In this document: positions 1-11,884 of the stretch, piece after piece | Numbering within the stretch: position 1 is the first letter of the stretch | How the letters are laid out: each line of letters opens with the position of its first letter | Origin: Hofstenia miamia | Lineage: Eukaryota > Xenacoelomorpha > Acoela | Length of the DNA stretch: 64,000 bases | Direction: 5' to 3' | NCBI GenBank assembly: GCA_004352715.1 | Contig: SCFE01000109.1 | Coordinates: 1,275,679-1,339,678 of the forward strand | Made by a program: the position numbers and the translations under genes | Notes under the pieces: model-generated | The model's database searches: none | What the model saw: only the letters and a program-made list of their open reading frames with translations | Told to the model about the DNA's origin: nothing

Positions 1-1411
1 AGGACCAATATGTCATGTTTACTAAAATTATAAGAGAATTATTTTATTATTTTTAAAAGAAACATCTAACAAATTTTATAAAATCTCCTTCAATGATATC
101 GAAAAACCTGCAAGTCTCTACACGATAGTGAGTTCCGCATCTTCCCTTATTGTAGCAGTACTGTACTGTAGTGGGCATTTCAGAAATGTCGCCGCGCCTA
201 AATTACGCATGTCAGCGAAATTGATGAATTCCTAATAAAAATTTCATGAAATATATTTTTTCCCAATTACAATAATATCTACTATTAGTAGACTATGTTC
301 CGTATGGGCGTTAGCAATGCATTATTGATGCTAGAAAATAGGATGACATATAGTTTGTATATATTTTGAAGCATTACCTCGTAGCACACTGTACATTGCT
401 TCGCTTTGCAATTTATACGCACAATGAATATAAAGTTTTTCATAAACATATATTTGAAAACAAAAATATTGTATTTGACAAGTAAAAATTGTGGGCAAAT
501 ATAAAACAACAATGTACATGTACATATTAAGCGTTTCTACCTCTTAATATCATCAGCTTGCAGCGAGTAGCACATATACACTGCAGGCAACATACCATGC
601 AGCAGCTTCCAAAGCGCATTGGTTTGCTCTAAGTAAAATACTCCATTGTATCCTGGTGTTAGGAAGAATTTAAAAATTTTGATTTTGGACAAGTTATTGA
701 AAATTATTTCATTTATTTGTTCACAAAAATATGAACTCGAAGGATTATTCAATAGGATGGCAAATACTTCCATACTTTCTTATTTATTCTATATTATTAA
801 CATATTTCGTAATTTTCAAAAACTTTCACAGGAATTATTTCATATGTATTTTTGGATTTCATGACATCAAGTTTAAAGCTATCATTTGAATTAATAGATC
901 TGGATGGATTCTTCATAATGATTGACCCAATTATCATTTTCATTTCCGGTATAGCAATTGTTACCTATTGAATGTCACTTGCAATAGTAATAGAATACTT
1001 ATCATTCATAGCTTCTGATACATACATTAAGATCCAATATAAATTGCAACTTGAGCAGCATTGTATTTCTGATACAGTTGTTACCTCCAATATTCTCTTT
1101 TTGAAGACTTTTGTTAATTAGCAGGCTGGGGTTGGGAATATTTTAATTGATTTTTGAAAAATTCATTTAAACTCTACAAATGATAAAAACAATCTCTTTA
1201 AATTTAATCACTCATGGAATGTTGTCTGCTGCAAACAAAAAGCGTGTTTGAGAAATCTCTGTTGTTTTGCGCTGGTGGAAATTGATGTACGTAAGCAGAG
1301 AATTTTAGTAATTTAATATGTAAAAATTGACATTTTCTTCTAGTGATACAAAGGGGTGATTGGGGCAAGAAACTACTCCTAATATTAGTACAACACGAAT
1401 AACTTCATTAG
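1..1411. other. AT-rich stretch, no gene recognised
   Basis: This is AT-rich sequence with only short chance open frames, for example 537-773 on the minus strand and 646-864 on the plus strand. None has recognisable motifs or convincing splice context. I see no RNA gene or mobile element here. Confidence 0.6.
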
Positions 1412-1613
1412 TTGAATTCATAGTGAAGTGCTTGTGGGTCTTTATGACGTGGCATAAAAAATGTGATTGAGCTGACCGGGCAATTAGATTGGTCATCTTT
1501 ACCAATATCACTACAGTCGCTAGCCTAAGGTGCCACTACATATTTTATCAACCAACCTGATAAGACAAATACATATTCCTGTTGATGTTGCAATCTTGGC
1601 AATCTTGGATATA
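1412..1613 (+). repeat. 202-bp direct repeat, copy 1, ending at a one-base gap
   Basis: This segment recurs at 1755-1956 with a constant offset of 343 bases and no difference that I can see. Copy 1 stops exactly at the N at 1614, which is followed by a G-rich run (1615-1630). The gap-bounded exact repeat suggests an unmerged contig end or a local assembly error more than an old tandem duplication. Confidence 0.9.
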
Positions 1614-1754
1614 NGGGGGGGGAGGGGGGAGATTGTCAGAAGGAAGGTTTATGAAATATATCAATAAGACACAGTTATATAATGTAATTGCAACACAATG
1701 AGTATTTACATACAAGGAGCTCCTTGACATATTCATCAATATATTATATCCAAA

Positions 1755-1956
1755 TTGAATTCATAGTGAAGTGCTTGTGGGTCTTTATGACGTGGCATAA
1801 AAAATGTGATTGAGCTGACCGGGCAATTAGATTGGTCATCTTTACCAATATCACTACAGTCGCTAGCCTAAGGTGCCACTACATATTTTATCAACCAACC
1901 TGATAAGACAAATACATATTCCTGTTGATGTTGCAATCTTGGCAATCTTGGATATA
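1755..1956 (+). repeat. 202-bp direct repeat, copy 2
   Basis: This is the second copy of the 1412-1613 segment. It runs on into different sequence at 1957. No coding function is visible. Confidence 0.9.
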
Positions 1957-2530
1957 TCTAGCCCGCACTAGGAAAGGAAGTTTAATCAATGAGTTTCTTC
2001 CTTCACTTGAATCAATATGTTAAATTTTTTTTAATCAAAAATTGCAAACATAAATGTAATTGATATTACAGCATTTTTGAAAGATGGCATTTTGTAATGG
2101 TTAAGATTGGCGCTTTCGAACATCTAAGTTAATTCATTGTAAAATTTGGAATGTTATATACCAAAGCCGAAGCGGACTATAGGTTTGCTACAATTGGAAG
2201 CCAAACTCTGGTTAAAATATTACAAAAAATTATTGTGAAATTTTGAAAACAAATGCTTTAAAAATTTTACAAATTCCTGATTAATCTTACAGCTGAAAAT
2301 TAATGAACAAAGCAAGCTGAAAGTTTTTCAACATGCCAATGATTAGTTTTGAAAATATTAGATGTGCTAAATTCAGCTAAAAAAATTTTGCTCTTGCCAA
2401 TAATGGTTTGTTATACAACATTTAAATTTTTGACCATTATTTTAGTTGTTTGTTCACTTTATGACTTGAAGAAATTATCTGTAGTAAACAGAAACTAAAT
2501 GAAAAGACGTTTAAATTGAAGAAAAGATAA
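1957..2530. other. AT-rich stretch, no gene recognised
   Basis: No open frame of note and no repeat structure that I can support. Confidence 0.5.
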
Positions 2531-2545
2531 ATCACAATAACAATT

Positions 2546-2872
2546 TATAATGCTTTACCTCAAGATATTAAGGGTATTTTTAAAATTAACAAAATTAAAT
2601 CTTTCCTACTTCAGGAAAAAAAACTCACTTTTGAGTGTATAGAAACCTTCCAAAAAACACGAATTTTGAAGACTCCATCATGGAAAACTACCTGTTGTGG
2701 CCAGCTATTAGTATCTACGGATATTTTTCCTTTCAAATCAACTCCAAATGAGCAAGACTACCTCTTGTTGGCCAAGTTTCATTTGAATTGGATTAGTAGA
2801 ATCAGAGTTATGAAGGGTGGCGGTATCCACCCCCACCGGTATTACACCAGCCAAAAAACCCGCTATATATAG
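2546..2872 (+). pseudogene. Possible C-terminal tail of a non-LTR reverse transcriptase
   Basis: One frame is open from 2546 to a stop at 2870-2872. Its start reads LYNALPQDIKGIF, followed by an Asn-Lys-Ile-Lys-Ser-Phe-Leu run. This resembles the '(F/Y)N-x-LP-x-(D/E)I' plus 'F-K-x-x-L' block seen at the C-terminus of many CR1/jockey-type RT proteins. The rest of the frame (from about 2666) is unlike RT and may be chance. No catalytic motif is present, so this is a weak, short relic at best. Confidence 0.3.
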
Positions 2873-3600
2873 GGTTAAACTTTAGCTTTTCAAAAAATGT
2901 AGATCTTTTTGACTTCTTGTATTGTGTAACATTTAGTATATTTAATGGTTTTGAACTGTCTAAAGGTCGATACATTTATGAACACAATATATTCAGGAAT
3001 GGATCGTACTTAATCTCTTAAGGTAATTAGTATAACACTTCTTACGATATCATTCATTAGGAGCATACTTAAATTAAATTATTGGGCGGTTAGAGGCTCA
3101 AAAATTTACTGACTGCATGCATTTCAAATATTTGCGAAAGTGTAGTTTCGCAATGATTAGAAATCGAATTACATATTCGGGCTGACTATTCGAATGCTTG
3201 TTAAAAATAATTGACAACTTTTAAGCCAATTTTAGGTAAGAATTTATATTCATATAGCATATTTGTACACGTAATAAGGTCCAGTGAAAATAGTGCATCT
3301 AGTGCACTTGCAAAATTCTTTGTCTTTGCTTAACAAATTTTAAATGTTTTCAAATTTTTAATGGTTCAACCACTGGCGGCTCTAAGCTAGTGCGAGCATG
3401 GACGACGAGCATATTTTGTGCGGTAAAAAAGTTCAAAAAATTATTTTTTAAAACACCTAAGCTTTTCAAAAAGCAAAAAATGTATGATAAATATTTTAGA
3501 ATCCACTTAAATAGTCAAATTATTTAAAGGTAGCTTATTGTTCCATTTCGGAAATATTTTCATATATTTGAAAACTTTAACAGTAATCTATGACTGATTG
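2873..3600. other. AT-rich stretch, no gene recognised
   Basis: Nothing coding or structural could be supported. Confidence 0.5.
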
Positions 3601-3628
3601 AAGCGATTACCATGATTTTGAAACAACC

Positions 3629-4260
3629 TTGAATATTGCAAACCTTATTTCTATGAGTAATGATAATCTTAACAAAGAACGCAATTCAATGAATCGAGAA
3701 GTTTGTGGTTTGAAGTTATTCTCAAATCAAATTTTATTTTGGAAACCTCCAAAAGTCGAAAGACAAAATTGCAATGAAAAGTTTTATGATATACTTGATT
3801 TTTTACAAGGAAGTATTTTTTCCTGTTATTGACGGAATAATTGCAAGGATGGATAGAATAATCTCCTGATGCAAAACAGTCAAATATTAAGAGTCTTCTT
3901 CTTTTTTGATGCAGCAAATAATGGTTTCTTAAATGTGAAAGAACTGAATTACAAGGCCTTAGCACGTTGATAGAAATGATTTATTGTATAAGTCTCATAC
4001 TTTAAAAAGATAAATTCAACACAAGTCACTGAATGGAACAAATTTTACAGAGATGCAGTTTTTCAAGTCTAGAAATGTGTAAAAATTGGCATGACATTAC
4101 CAATAAGTAATGCAGGTTGCGAACGCCAATTTGATTGTATGATGAAAAGCTAATGACTGTTGAATGACAGGAAAATCTTGCAACTAATTCTCTCAATCGA
4201 AATCATGCACAAAAAGTTTAAATTGAATTTGTTGTAAGAAAATTTGCAAATAAATAAAAA
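3629..4260 (+). pseudogene. hAT-type transposase relic (C-terminal dimerisation region)
   Basis: At 4099-4160 the plus strand reads MTLPISNAGCERQFDCMMK. This matches the hAT dimerisation signature in which a Leu-Pro is followed by Ser-Asn-Ala-x-Cys-Glu-Arg and an aromatic residue. Two stops follow, then a frame continuing Leu-Leu-Asn-Asp-Arg and Ile-Leu-Gln-Leu-Ile, as expected for the last helices. Upstream, 3629-3832 carries FYDILDFLQGSIF, and a neighbouring frame reads PVIDGIIARMDRI, consistent with the preceding hAT helical region. Frameshifts and stops break it throughout. No RNase H-like DDE core or terminal repeats were found, so it is a decayed fragment. Confidence 0.55.
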
Positions 4261-5284
4261 ATTGAAGAATTACTTTTGTCTAAATTTTTCAAATATACTG
4301 TACTTATTAATTAATTTTCATACATGTTAGAAGGTTTTAGGAACACATTGAGAGCCTTATAATAAGGTCTAAGGGTTCTCTGGTTAAAAAACGTTTAAAA
4401 ATGAGTATGAAAATCATAGTTGTTTTGCCAATGATAAAAATATATAGAACCGGATTTAGCCGGGTGATTTCTAAAAACTGGCGAGGCCACTAGGTACAAC
4501 TTGCAGTTAATAAGTACCAAGATTTTTAATATAATTTAATTATGTAAAAAGTATGATTTAAGAATTCAAACATCAACCGGCTTTACTTTGTGTACTTTAT
4601 AAATAAATAACAGGAAATTTGAATTGAGGAAAAACTATTTTTTAGAAAATAGGTCGTTTATTGCTGAATCTAGCATAAAACTTTCTTTCAGCAATTTTAA
4701 TAATTTTCTGGATATTAAAATGAATTTTTACCGCGGAAATCCTTATACTTAAGACACAATCATTCGAATTTTTATGTATCTCTTTTCTGATAAATGAAGG
4801 TTTTCATACAATCAGGCAAAATTTTGAAAACATGTAACAAATATATTAGTTTTTACGAAACTTTTTGAAATTCAAAATATGATAATACGTTTGCGTGATG
4901 TGATAATGAAAATCTCTACTTTGCATAATTTAGAGTTAAGAATTAAAATTTCACGGACATTTTAAGCACTGAAGGCATTTTCAGCTTTTACTTAAAGGCT
5001 TGTGGTGCCTTCAGATTTCAAATATATACATTCGTTTTTACGCTATCAGCGCTTAAATATTTTTGAAAAAACCATCATAGATTTTTAAGAGCCATTTTAC
5101 GATTCAACGCGAAAATTTTCCGTAGCAGCTAAAAGAGCTAAAGAATCGCAAACTACTAAATAAAGTATACAATTAGTATTTTTAAAATGCTTCGAAATAT
5201 CATCTTCCAAAAGGAATTTTTGTCTTAGCATCACCGGAAACAAAAATTGCAAAAGAAATGTTATCAAGTTTTAAGTGTAAGAAA
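4261..5284. other. Non-coding stretch containing a dispersed repeat copy
   Basis: No gene recognised. Positions 4999-5090 form one copy of a dispersed short repeat that recurs at 15562-15667 and, inverted, at 52004-52090. Confidence 0.5.
4999..5090 (+). repeat. Dispersed repeat, copy 1
   Basis: It starts CTTGTGGTGCC and continues through AGCGCTTAAA to ACCATCATAGATTTT. The same order of blocks occurs at 15562-15667 (CTTGTGGTGCTC, AAACGCTTAAAA, ACCATCACAGATTTT). A third, inverted copy lies at 52004-52090. Confidence 0.6.
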
Positions 5285-5641
5285 TTCTCTTAAATGCGTC
5301 AGATGTGCATGTATATGTAGAAAATGACGTAAAGTGAAGAAAACAAAGCAAACTACTAGTGTACAGCAATCCAAAACGTCAGAAGCCGATCCTCCACAAC
5401 CGGATTCGTTACCAATTCCTCTCTTTCTACTTTATGTCATGCATTTGGTATTGATAATAGAACTGTAAGGTCAATTCCCGGTGCTGAAAAACGTAATAAT
5501 GTAAAAATGGCAGATTTGGATGAAGATGGAAAAGCTAGTTTAGTAAAATTAACAAAATCTGTATTGAAAAAGTGCTTAGCATTATTTTTTCAGAAGATGA
5601 AGAAGGCCTTATGAATTCGGTTGCTGTATGCATTAAAACAA
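5285..5641 (+). other. Coding-like segment of unknown identity
   Basis: A plus-strand frame around 5399-5608 translates as a polar, non-repetitive peptide with the run HAFGIDNRTVRSIPGAEKR, then KMADLDEDGKASLVKLTK. It ends at a TGA. Just upstream, near 5285-5330, another frame is cysteine-rich (C-x6-C-x2-C-x-C-x-C spacing). Base composition and residue usage look coding rather than random for this AT-rich DNA. I do not recognise the family. It could be an exon or the relic of a mobile-element protein. There is no clean start and the frame is broken by stops. Confidence 0.3.
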
Positions 5642-6880
5642 TACCATATTTTAAAGCAAATTGCCTGAACATATAACTAAACTAAGTGTAACTTCGCAAA
5701 AATTATTCAATTTCAATAAAAATTGTAGAATTTCTGTTTATATGTTTATATTAATTGAAGCAGGCTTTTAAAACATACAAAAATCGATTTGCGAACATTT
5801 GATATCAAAAAGTGCAACAAGCCCCATAGTAACGATTACCGGGTTGAGTCGTGAAACGCCTCTTAAAAAATTCTTAATAGAAATTGGATTATTTGGGGTT
5901 ACTAACATAAGCATGCAAATTTTGCAATATAGGCTCTAAAGTTTTCAAAATCGGTAATTTGAAATAGATACTAAATTAAAGAAAATCAGAAGTCCCCAAA
6001 AAATATAACAAAGATTTAATCAACTTATTAAGTTATTAGATCTCAACATGAGAAATTTCACCACAATAATTTCATCAATTTTGTATATTTTAAAATTTTT
6101 GTAACTAGTATGTTAAATTTGACTACTTGGAGTTCAGCAATAAATTCTTAGGCTTTTTATTCCTTAATTTTCAAAGTTTAGAAAGATCAGCGTGATACAC
6201 TGTGTATTTTCTTATGTGACAGGCGTGCAGCTGTTTTGCAGCGAAGATTCCAAATTTGCTACAAATTATATTGACTATCTCAAACAGTATTTCCATACTT
6301 CTTAAACCCTCTAAACACCAAGGAATAAAATTTAAAATCACCTAAAAAATTATCATCTTTTTGAGATCAATATTATTGATAGGAAGAAGCAATTGCTAAG
6401 GCTCGCTATCTCTAAAATGGCATAACTTAAAATGAGTTGAGGCTGACTTTCTGTTTAGTTTTAGTGGTGATCTTAAGTATTAGTATAAGAAACAAGCCAT
6501 TGAAAGGATATTGGAATTTTTTAAAAAGATGGGTTTGCCAATGTATCCATACAAAGCTTGTTAAAATACTGAAGAATTAGGTACTTACTTAAAGCCAAAG
6601 TATAAACATGTTTCATTTGCTAATCTATCATCAATGCTACACATAGCATGAAACTCTTCTAAATTGTAAAAATATGGGAAAAACGGGATCGCAAAAAGAT
6701 GATCCTCTCCTTCTCTCATGTCTCGCAATTCCACAGATTCAGAGAGAAAATTTGCATCTAAATTAATGAATATTATGAATCATAAACTAGTTTAGCTAAA
6801 TATTAATAATAAGTTTCAAATTTTAAGAATGACTAATACTAAAAGATTTTCAGTGTAATTTAATAAAAAAACAGCCCAAT
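5642..6880. other. AT-rich stretch, no gene recognised
   Basis: No coding or structural feature supported. Confidence 0.5.
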
Positions 6881-6989
6881 TAATTTTAAACGACAATATC
6901 TTAACATGTGCATTAACTTTAAAATTTTTTTCAATAAAGTAAGTCTAGAAAAATTATTATTGGAAGTTGAAACCAAAAAATCAACTTTT
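6881..6989 (+). repeat. 109-bp repeat, copy 1, ending at the gap base 6990
   Basis: The same sequence restarts immediately after the N at 6990 (6991-7117), except that copy 2 has an 18-bp insertion (7022-7039). Two contig ends or haplotypes joined without merging is the simplest explanation. Confidence 0.85.
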
Positions 6990-6990
6990 N

Positions 6991-7117
6991 TAATTTTAAA
7001 CGACAATATCTTAACATGTGCCTAGCAATAAAAAATATCATTAACTTTAAAATTTTTTTCAATAAAGTAAGTCTAGAAAAATTATTATTGGAAGTTGAAA
7101 CCAAAAAATCAACTTTT
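6991..7117 (+). repeat. Repeat copy 2 with an 18-bp insertion
   Basis: This is identical to 6881-6989 apart from the extra 18 bases at 7022-7039. The indel shows the two copies are not the same read sequence. They are alleles or true repeats. Confidence 0.85.
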
Positions 7118-7335
7118 ACTGTAAATTTTTCAAATAGTGAAGACATCAGACATAGCAAAAAATTGATTTAAAACACATTTATACAATAGAAATATAGCAC
7201 ACATTTAATGGAATGATTGTATGCTGTGTAAAACAATATATACTCGCGAATAAATGAAAATTAAATAAATATTCAATTTATTTGGTCACATTTATATTAA
7301 GCCTTGCCACCATTTGAAGCTATTAAATTGCTATG

Positions 7336-7720
7336 TCAAAGTAGAGAAAAAAGAATTTGGATAAAAATTTCCAGAACATTTGCATAATAGGGAGTAAAGA
7401 TCAGACAGTGAGAAATAGTATTCCCAAGATATTTGAGTTCTGATTTAAAATATATAACAAAATTATCAATAGAAAGAGATTTGGCAGAAAGTGACCATGA
7501 AGATTTAATAAAAATTCTCTAAACGTTGTGTGTTTGAAAGGAAGATAGTTGTGAAAGACTAAATAGAAGATTGGAGATAAGCATTGTTAGATGATAAAAA
7601 CCTAGTATCACCTGCATACGACATGCAGCAAGAAAAGGAAGTTGAAATTGATTGAATAAAGTCAATGATGAATGTAGGTAAAATACAAGGGCCTCTGATG
7701 GAGCTTTGAAGTATTACCAA
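7336..7720 (-). pseudogene. Non-LTR reverse transcriptase relic (palm to thumb)
   Basis: Reading the minus strand from 7720, one frame gives LQSSIRGPCILPTFIIDF. This aligns with the RT motif 'PQGSILGPLLFLIYINDL'. The same frame continues to SYAGDTRFLSSNNAY, corresponding to the catalytic YADD block with Ala-Gly-Asp in place of Ala-Asp-Asp. After a stop at about 7577 the frame shifts and reads ELKYLGNTI, the conserved KYLG thumb motif, before ending with TGA at 7336. Gene order and spacing match the middle third of a jockey/CR1-like RT. It is dead: catalytic residue lost, plus stops and frameshifts. Confidence 0.6.
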
Positions 7721-10700
7721 GAGATAGTGGCATAACTAGGCATAACTCTGTGGGTGCCACATTCTCTAAGTGCTGGCTGTAGTTTTCATAAGCATAAATC
7801 ATTTAAATGAACAGTTTTCATTATAGTTTGCGTGACAATTTTAATGCTTTTTACTGTTAAGCACAACACATTGTACGTATTAAGGAATACAGCTTATATA
7901 GGTTCAGGAATACAGCACTATCAATCATATGCACAATGTCTATAAGATTACATTTATCAGAAATAATCATCTGTTCTTGTTATACATGTACGTATCTGAA
8001 ACACAGTCAGCTCTGCAGTAGGAGGTATACTATTGTCATAATTGTCACAATCTCACTACTATGGATTCAATCAGGAAGTCTTCACTATTTGGTACGAGGC
8101 AGAAAGCAGCTCTCATCACAATGGAATACATCATCAGAAAACCGAATTTCGAAATCCACGCTTCATAATTACCAACATAGAATTCAAAACCTGTTGCAGC
8201 ATGTCACTTCATTTTCCATTCCTTCGCAATATTAAGCATGACCATTGTTGCTTCTTTTAAGCTGGAGATCTCATCATCCTCATCATAAGTCTGTAGCTCA
8301 TTCATAACATTTTTGAGTGACACAAGAAAGTCTTCGCAAAAGCTAAAAGTAGAATTTGCACTTTCTATGATCTTAGTGAAGCTGTATAAATCCAAGATTC
8401 TGCTACATCATATGTCATTTCTTTGGGTATTACTGGAAATATAAAGGCATTCTAGACAAAAATCTAGCCTTTCTGAGAGCTGAGAGCATAACTGCTGCTT
8501 CTGCAACCATATTTCAACAAATCGGGAAACTTCTTGTCATGGACATAGCCAAGATGCAAAGCTATAGACAAAGAATGGTGCTTCTTGTACTGGAAGAACG
8601 TGTCAATTGAATTGACTGATGTAAGAACCTAGTCTTGGCCTTTACACCTATTACAAAAAGACTGAGCTCATGGAAATTCAGGTTTAATAATATTCAAAAC
8701 TGTATTCACTGAACAAGATATAAGCTCGTTTTGTACAAAAACAGTTCCTAACCTGTGGCTATTAAAGGCAATGTGGACTAAGAAGTAAGTGCGCCCAATA
8801 TGAAAACTCATTTATATAAATTTGTTTATCATTTAATGCTTCTTTAATTAAATCTAATAAAGTAATATGATACATAAATACATTAGTTTACTTTAACCTT
8901 TTTTTTCAGAAAGATTGGCTAACTGAACAGAAAGAGGTACAGCTCCTCGAAGTAATGGGCCTGGCCTATGCTAACTGAGGGCTTTGATAATTTTTATAGA
9001 AATACTATATTATAGTCGACGTACAGACCCGAGAATTATGTTTCTAGAATAGAGCAATGATTTCTCTCTATGGTAGGGGTAATTTATTCAATGAGTGCCA
9101 CCCACAGGCTCCCATATAGCTACAACACTACCAAGAGAGAAACTAATATGTATTAATAACATTTTGATAGCTGCAGATTAATGAGAAAAAGATTAGCCAA
9201 ATTTGAAAGTAGATAATTTAGAAATAAGATGATAGTGATAGACGATATTGAACACTTTTTAAAATCATGGTAGATGAAATAGAAGAATGATAAATTTGAG
9301 TATACTAAAGTAGTAAGTCTACAAAGAAGAAAATGAATTTGATGTTAAGAGATGAGGATGCTATTTTCTATAAAATTAGTTTTGAAAATTATTTTTTTTG
9401 AAAATCATTGAAAAATATGAATAGAGACAGTCAAAAGAAGAAGCAAAGATGTTTGAATAGAGTCTTTTGAAACTTCTATATGAAGATAATTATGGCTCTT
9501 TCCGATTGAAATGAAAATTAAAATAATTGATCGGAAAGACAGTAAAAAGGGTTGGCAATTGAAGATGCCATGTTCTTTAAAAAAACTGGAGGAAGATCAA
9601 TCAAATGAGGTCAAATATTAATTAACTGTAAAAGAGAGAAAATATAATTAGTATTAAAACTATTTCCACCAGTGTTACTTTTCCGTAACAAACTAATTTA
9701 TCCGCATTTGAGAACAATTTCATGTAAGACTGTTAAGAACTATTGAAAGCTTTTTACATTGACACATCTATGGGGTAGGGCACGCTCATGCAAGCATGAA
9801 GATCAATGTAAACATATTTTTATCCTGAATTACATGCAAATAAAAATTTGTTTTCAATGAGAAATCCCATTTTTTCTATACCCAGTGTTCAGAAAATCAG
9901 ACCATGAGAACAACAGCTACCCTGAAGTATTTTGATTTACTTGAGGCGCCTAACTAACAGAAAAATATACATTTAATCTTGATCATTCAACTCAATGTAA
10001 GCAAACATAAGTTTCTTTTATGGTAAAAATATTCGGTCACTAAAAAAGTTTAATATATCTAAAAATAAACCTTTTTAATTAAGGGATGCGTATTTATAAA
10101 CAAGAATACTATGTAGGTGGTGCTATATGCAGAAAATTTAGTTTACTCAAAATGGGATGCGATGGGACTGGAACCAATAAATTATGCTGCTGCATGTCGT
10201 ATTTTTGAGAATAAAAATGTACGAGTGCTACATTTCTAAGAAAATTGAGTCGTGATATATTAATTTGCTTCATAAATTTGTGCATTAACAGTGATTGAAT
10301 TTTTGATTACAAAGTGTGCGACAAAATGTATTGCTCTTTTGTATTTCTTTGAATTTGGCTTCGTTATTGTGACTTAAATAATCCAGTTTAAGAAATAGCA
10401 CTGTAGACATTCACATATTTCATCACAAATCTGAGAAAATGGTCAAATACTTTTATTATTGGTGGTATGGAAACCTAATCACAATTTTTCAATTTTTCAA
10501 AATCAAAAATGGTAAATTTTGTATTTAAACCGAAAGAATCAATCAAATTAATAATTTCATAAATTTTTAAGTTACTTCCTATCAAATCTACTCCACAAAT
10601 CAATAGTTTCTTTAAAATATATTGGTAGACGTCATTTATAGTAGCTAAATCACAGAAACTTTCATAACTTAATGCATCTAATTCAACATCGAGAAGGTTG

Positions 10701-11037
10701 GCGATTGCAAAGTCTTCCTCAATTATGCACCACGAAAAACATCAGAAGCTTGACTGAAGAAGCTAGTCTCACTATCAAAGTTACGATTAACTTCTCAGCA
10801 ACTGAAAGCCGAATAGGGTGATGGAAATTGCGTTTCCATGCGAAATGTTTGTGGAATTTTGTCTGCAAGAGGGCTGCATAGTAGATTAACTTCCAAAAGA
10901 CCACATATAACGAAGCAGCAAAAAAGCTACCGATTTTCATGGTGTCACTCTAAGTTGTTCAACACTTATAGCGATTGAAATTCGATTATTGTATTCAGAA
11001 CTATTGCCTTTGATGGAAGAAAAAAACATTTTGCAGC
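7721..11037. other. Long stretch without a recognised gene
   Basis: Several modest open frames occur. Minus 8204-8395 contains an acidic run TYDEDDEISSLKEA, and its neighbouring frames on the minus strand up to about 8700 look weakly coding. Minus 10719-10940 begins with a true ATG and has two hydrophobic stretches. None matches a family I can name, and splice sites are not convincing. They could be eroded exons or old transposon remains. No repeats or RNA genes were supported. Confidence 0.4.
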
Positions 11038-11065
11038 ATATATATATATATATATATATATATAC
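11038..11065. repeat. (TA)n microsatellite
   Basis: An uninterrupted TA dinucleotide run of about 14 units. Confidence 0.95.
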
Positions 11066-11443
11066 ATTCATGAGCCCTAACTCTATTTTATACAGTAAAA
11101 TTCGTTGATTTTGATTAAAAACTATTAAAAAAGAGTTGAAATTTGAAACCTAACAAGTTCTTAGACATTGTTTAATATAGAATAAAATCAGCAATCTATG
11201 GCACATCTGCTGCAATTTAATCTGTAATTAATTTCACAAGCTTCCTACATTTTACTCTGTATTATTTTCTAATCACTGCCATTATCATCTTATTCATTTA
11301 AACAAAGGGTATTCTAAGCATGTGGACCACTATTATTATCATCATACCTCCCAAATATTCTTTCAAATTTTGAATGTACTGTATTTTAATCCCATAAACA
11401 TTTCTAAATTCAATACTCAGTATATATAAAAAGTAGCAAAAGG

Positions 11444-11636
11444 TTATTCACATCGGCATTTATTATAATTATATAGAAACATACTGTCAATTCTGTTCGA
11501 ATAAATCACTTTCGTGAAATTTTCATATAGCTCTGGAATATAAACATCTATTAAAGAAGAATTTACATTGGATCCTTCACATAATGAATCAGCATGAATT
11601 GTGTGAATTGAATCAATACAAAACCGTTCGAAATAT
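11444..11636 (-). CDS. Candidate terminal exon of an unidentified minus-strand gene
   Basis: On the minus strand a strong 3' splice acceptor (TTCATTTTATTTTTAG, just above 11637) precedes an open frame that ends with a stop at 11444-11446, giving about 64 residues. The peptide has three to four cysteines, with NKCRC at the very end, and begins YFERFCIDSIHTIHADSL. It has no transmembrane segment and no motif I recognise. The exon opens with one base completing a codon begun in the previous exon. No upstream exon is securely linked. It could instead be a chance frame next to a pyrimidine-rich stretch, though the acceptor quality argues for a real exon. Confidence 0.4.
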
Positions 11637-11884
11637 CTAAAAATAAAATGAAGAATGGACTGCATATCAAAAGTTGTGCAGGCCAATTAGGTTTTCAGGA
11701 ATAATCAGATCCTTCTTTTCAAGAAATTCGTTTTTGAAAAACTCCTCTAATTTCGATTCTGTAAACATTAAAATATTATATTGCAAAGAAATATTATATT
11801 ATTTTTGCCACATTTGTAAAATACAATGACTTGTTTAATTCACGAGTTAAGAAGATTACTCCTTAAAATTTACCCTTAAGTTAA

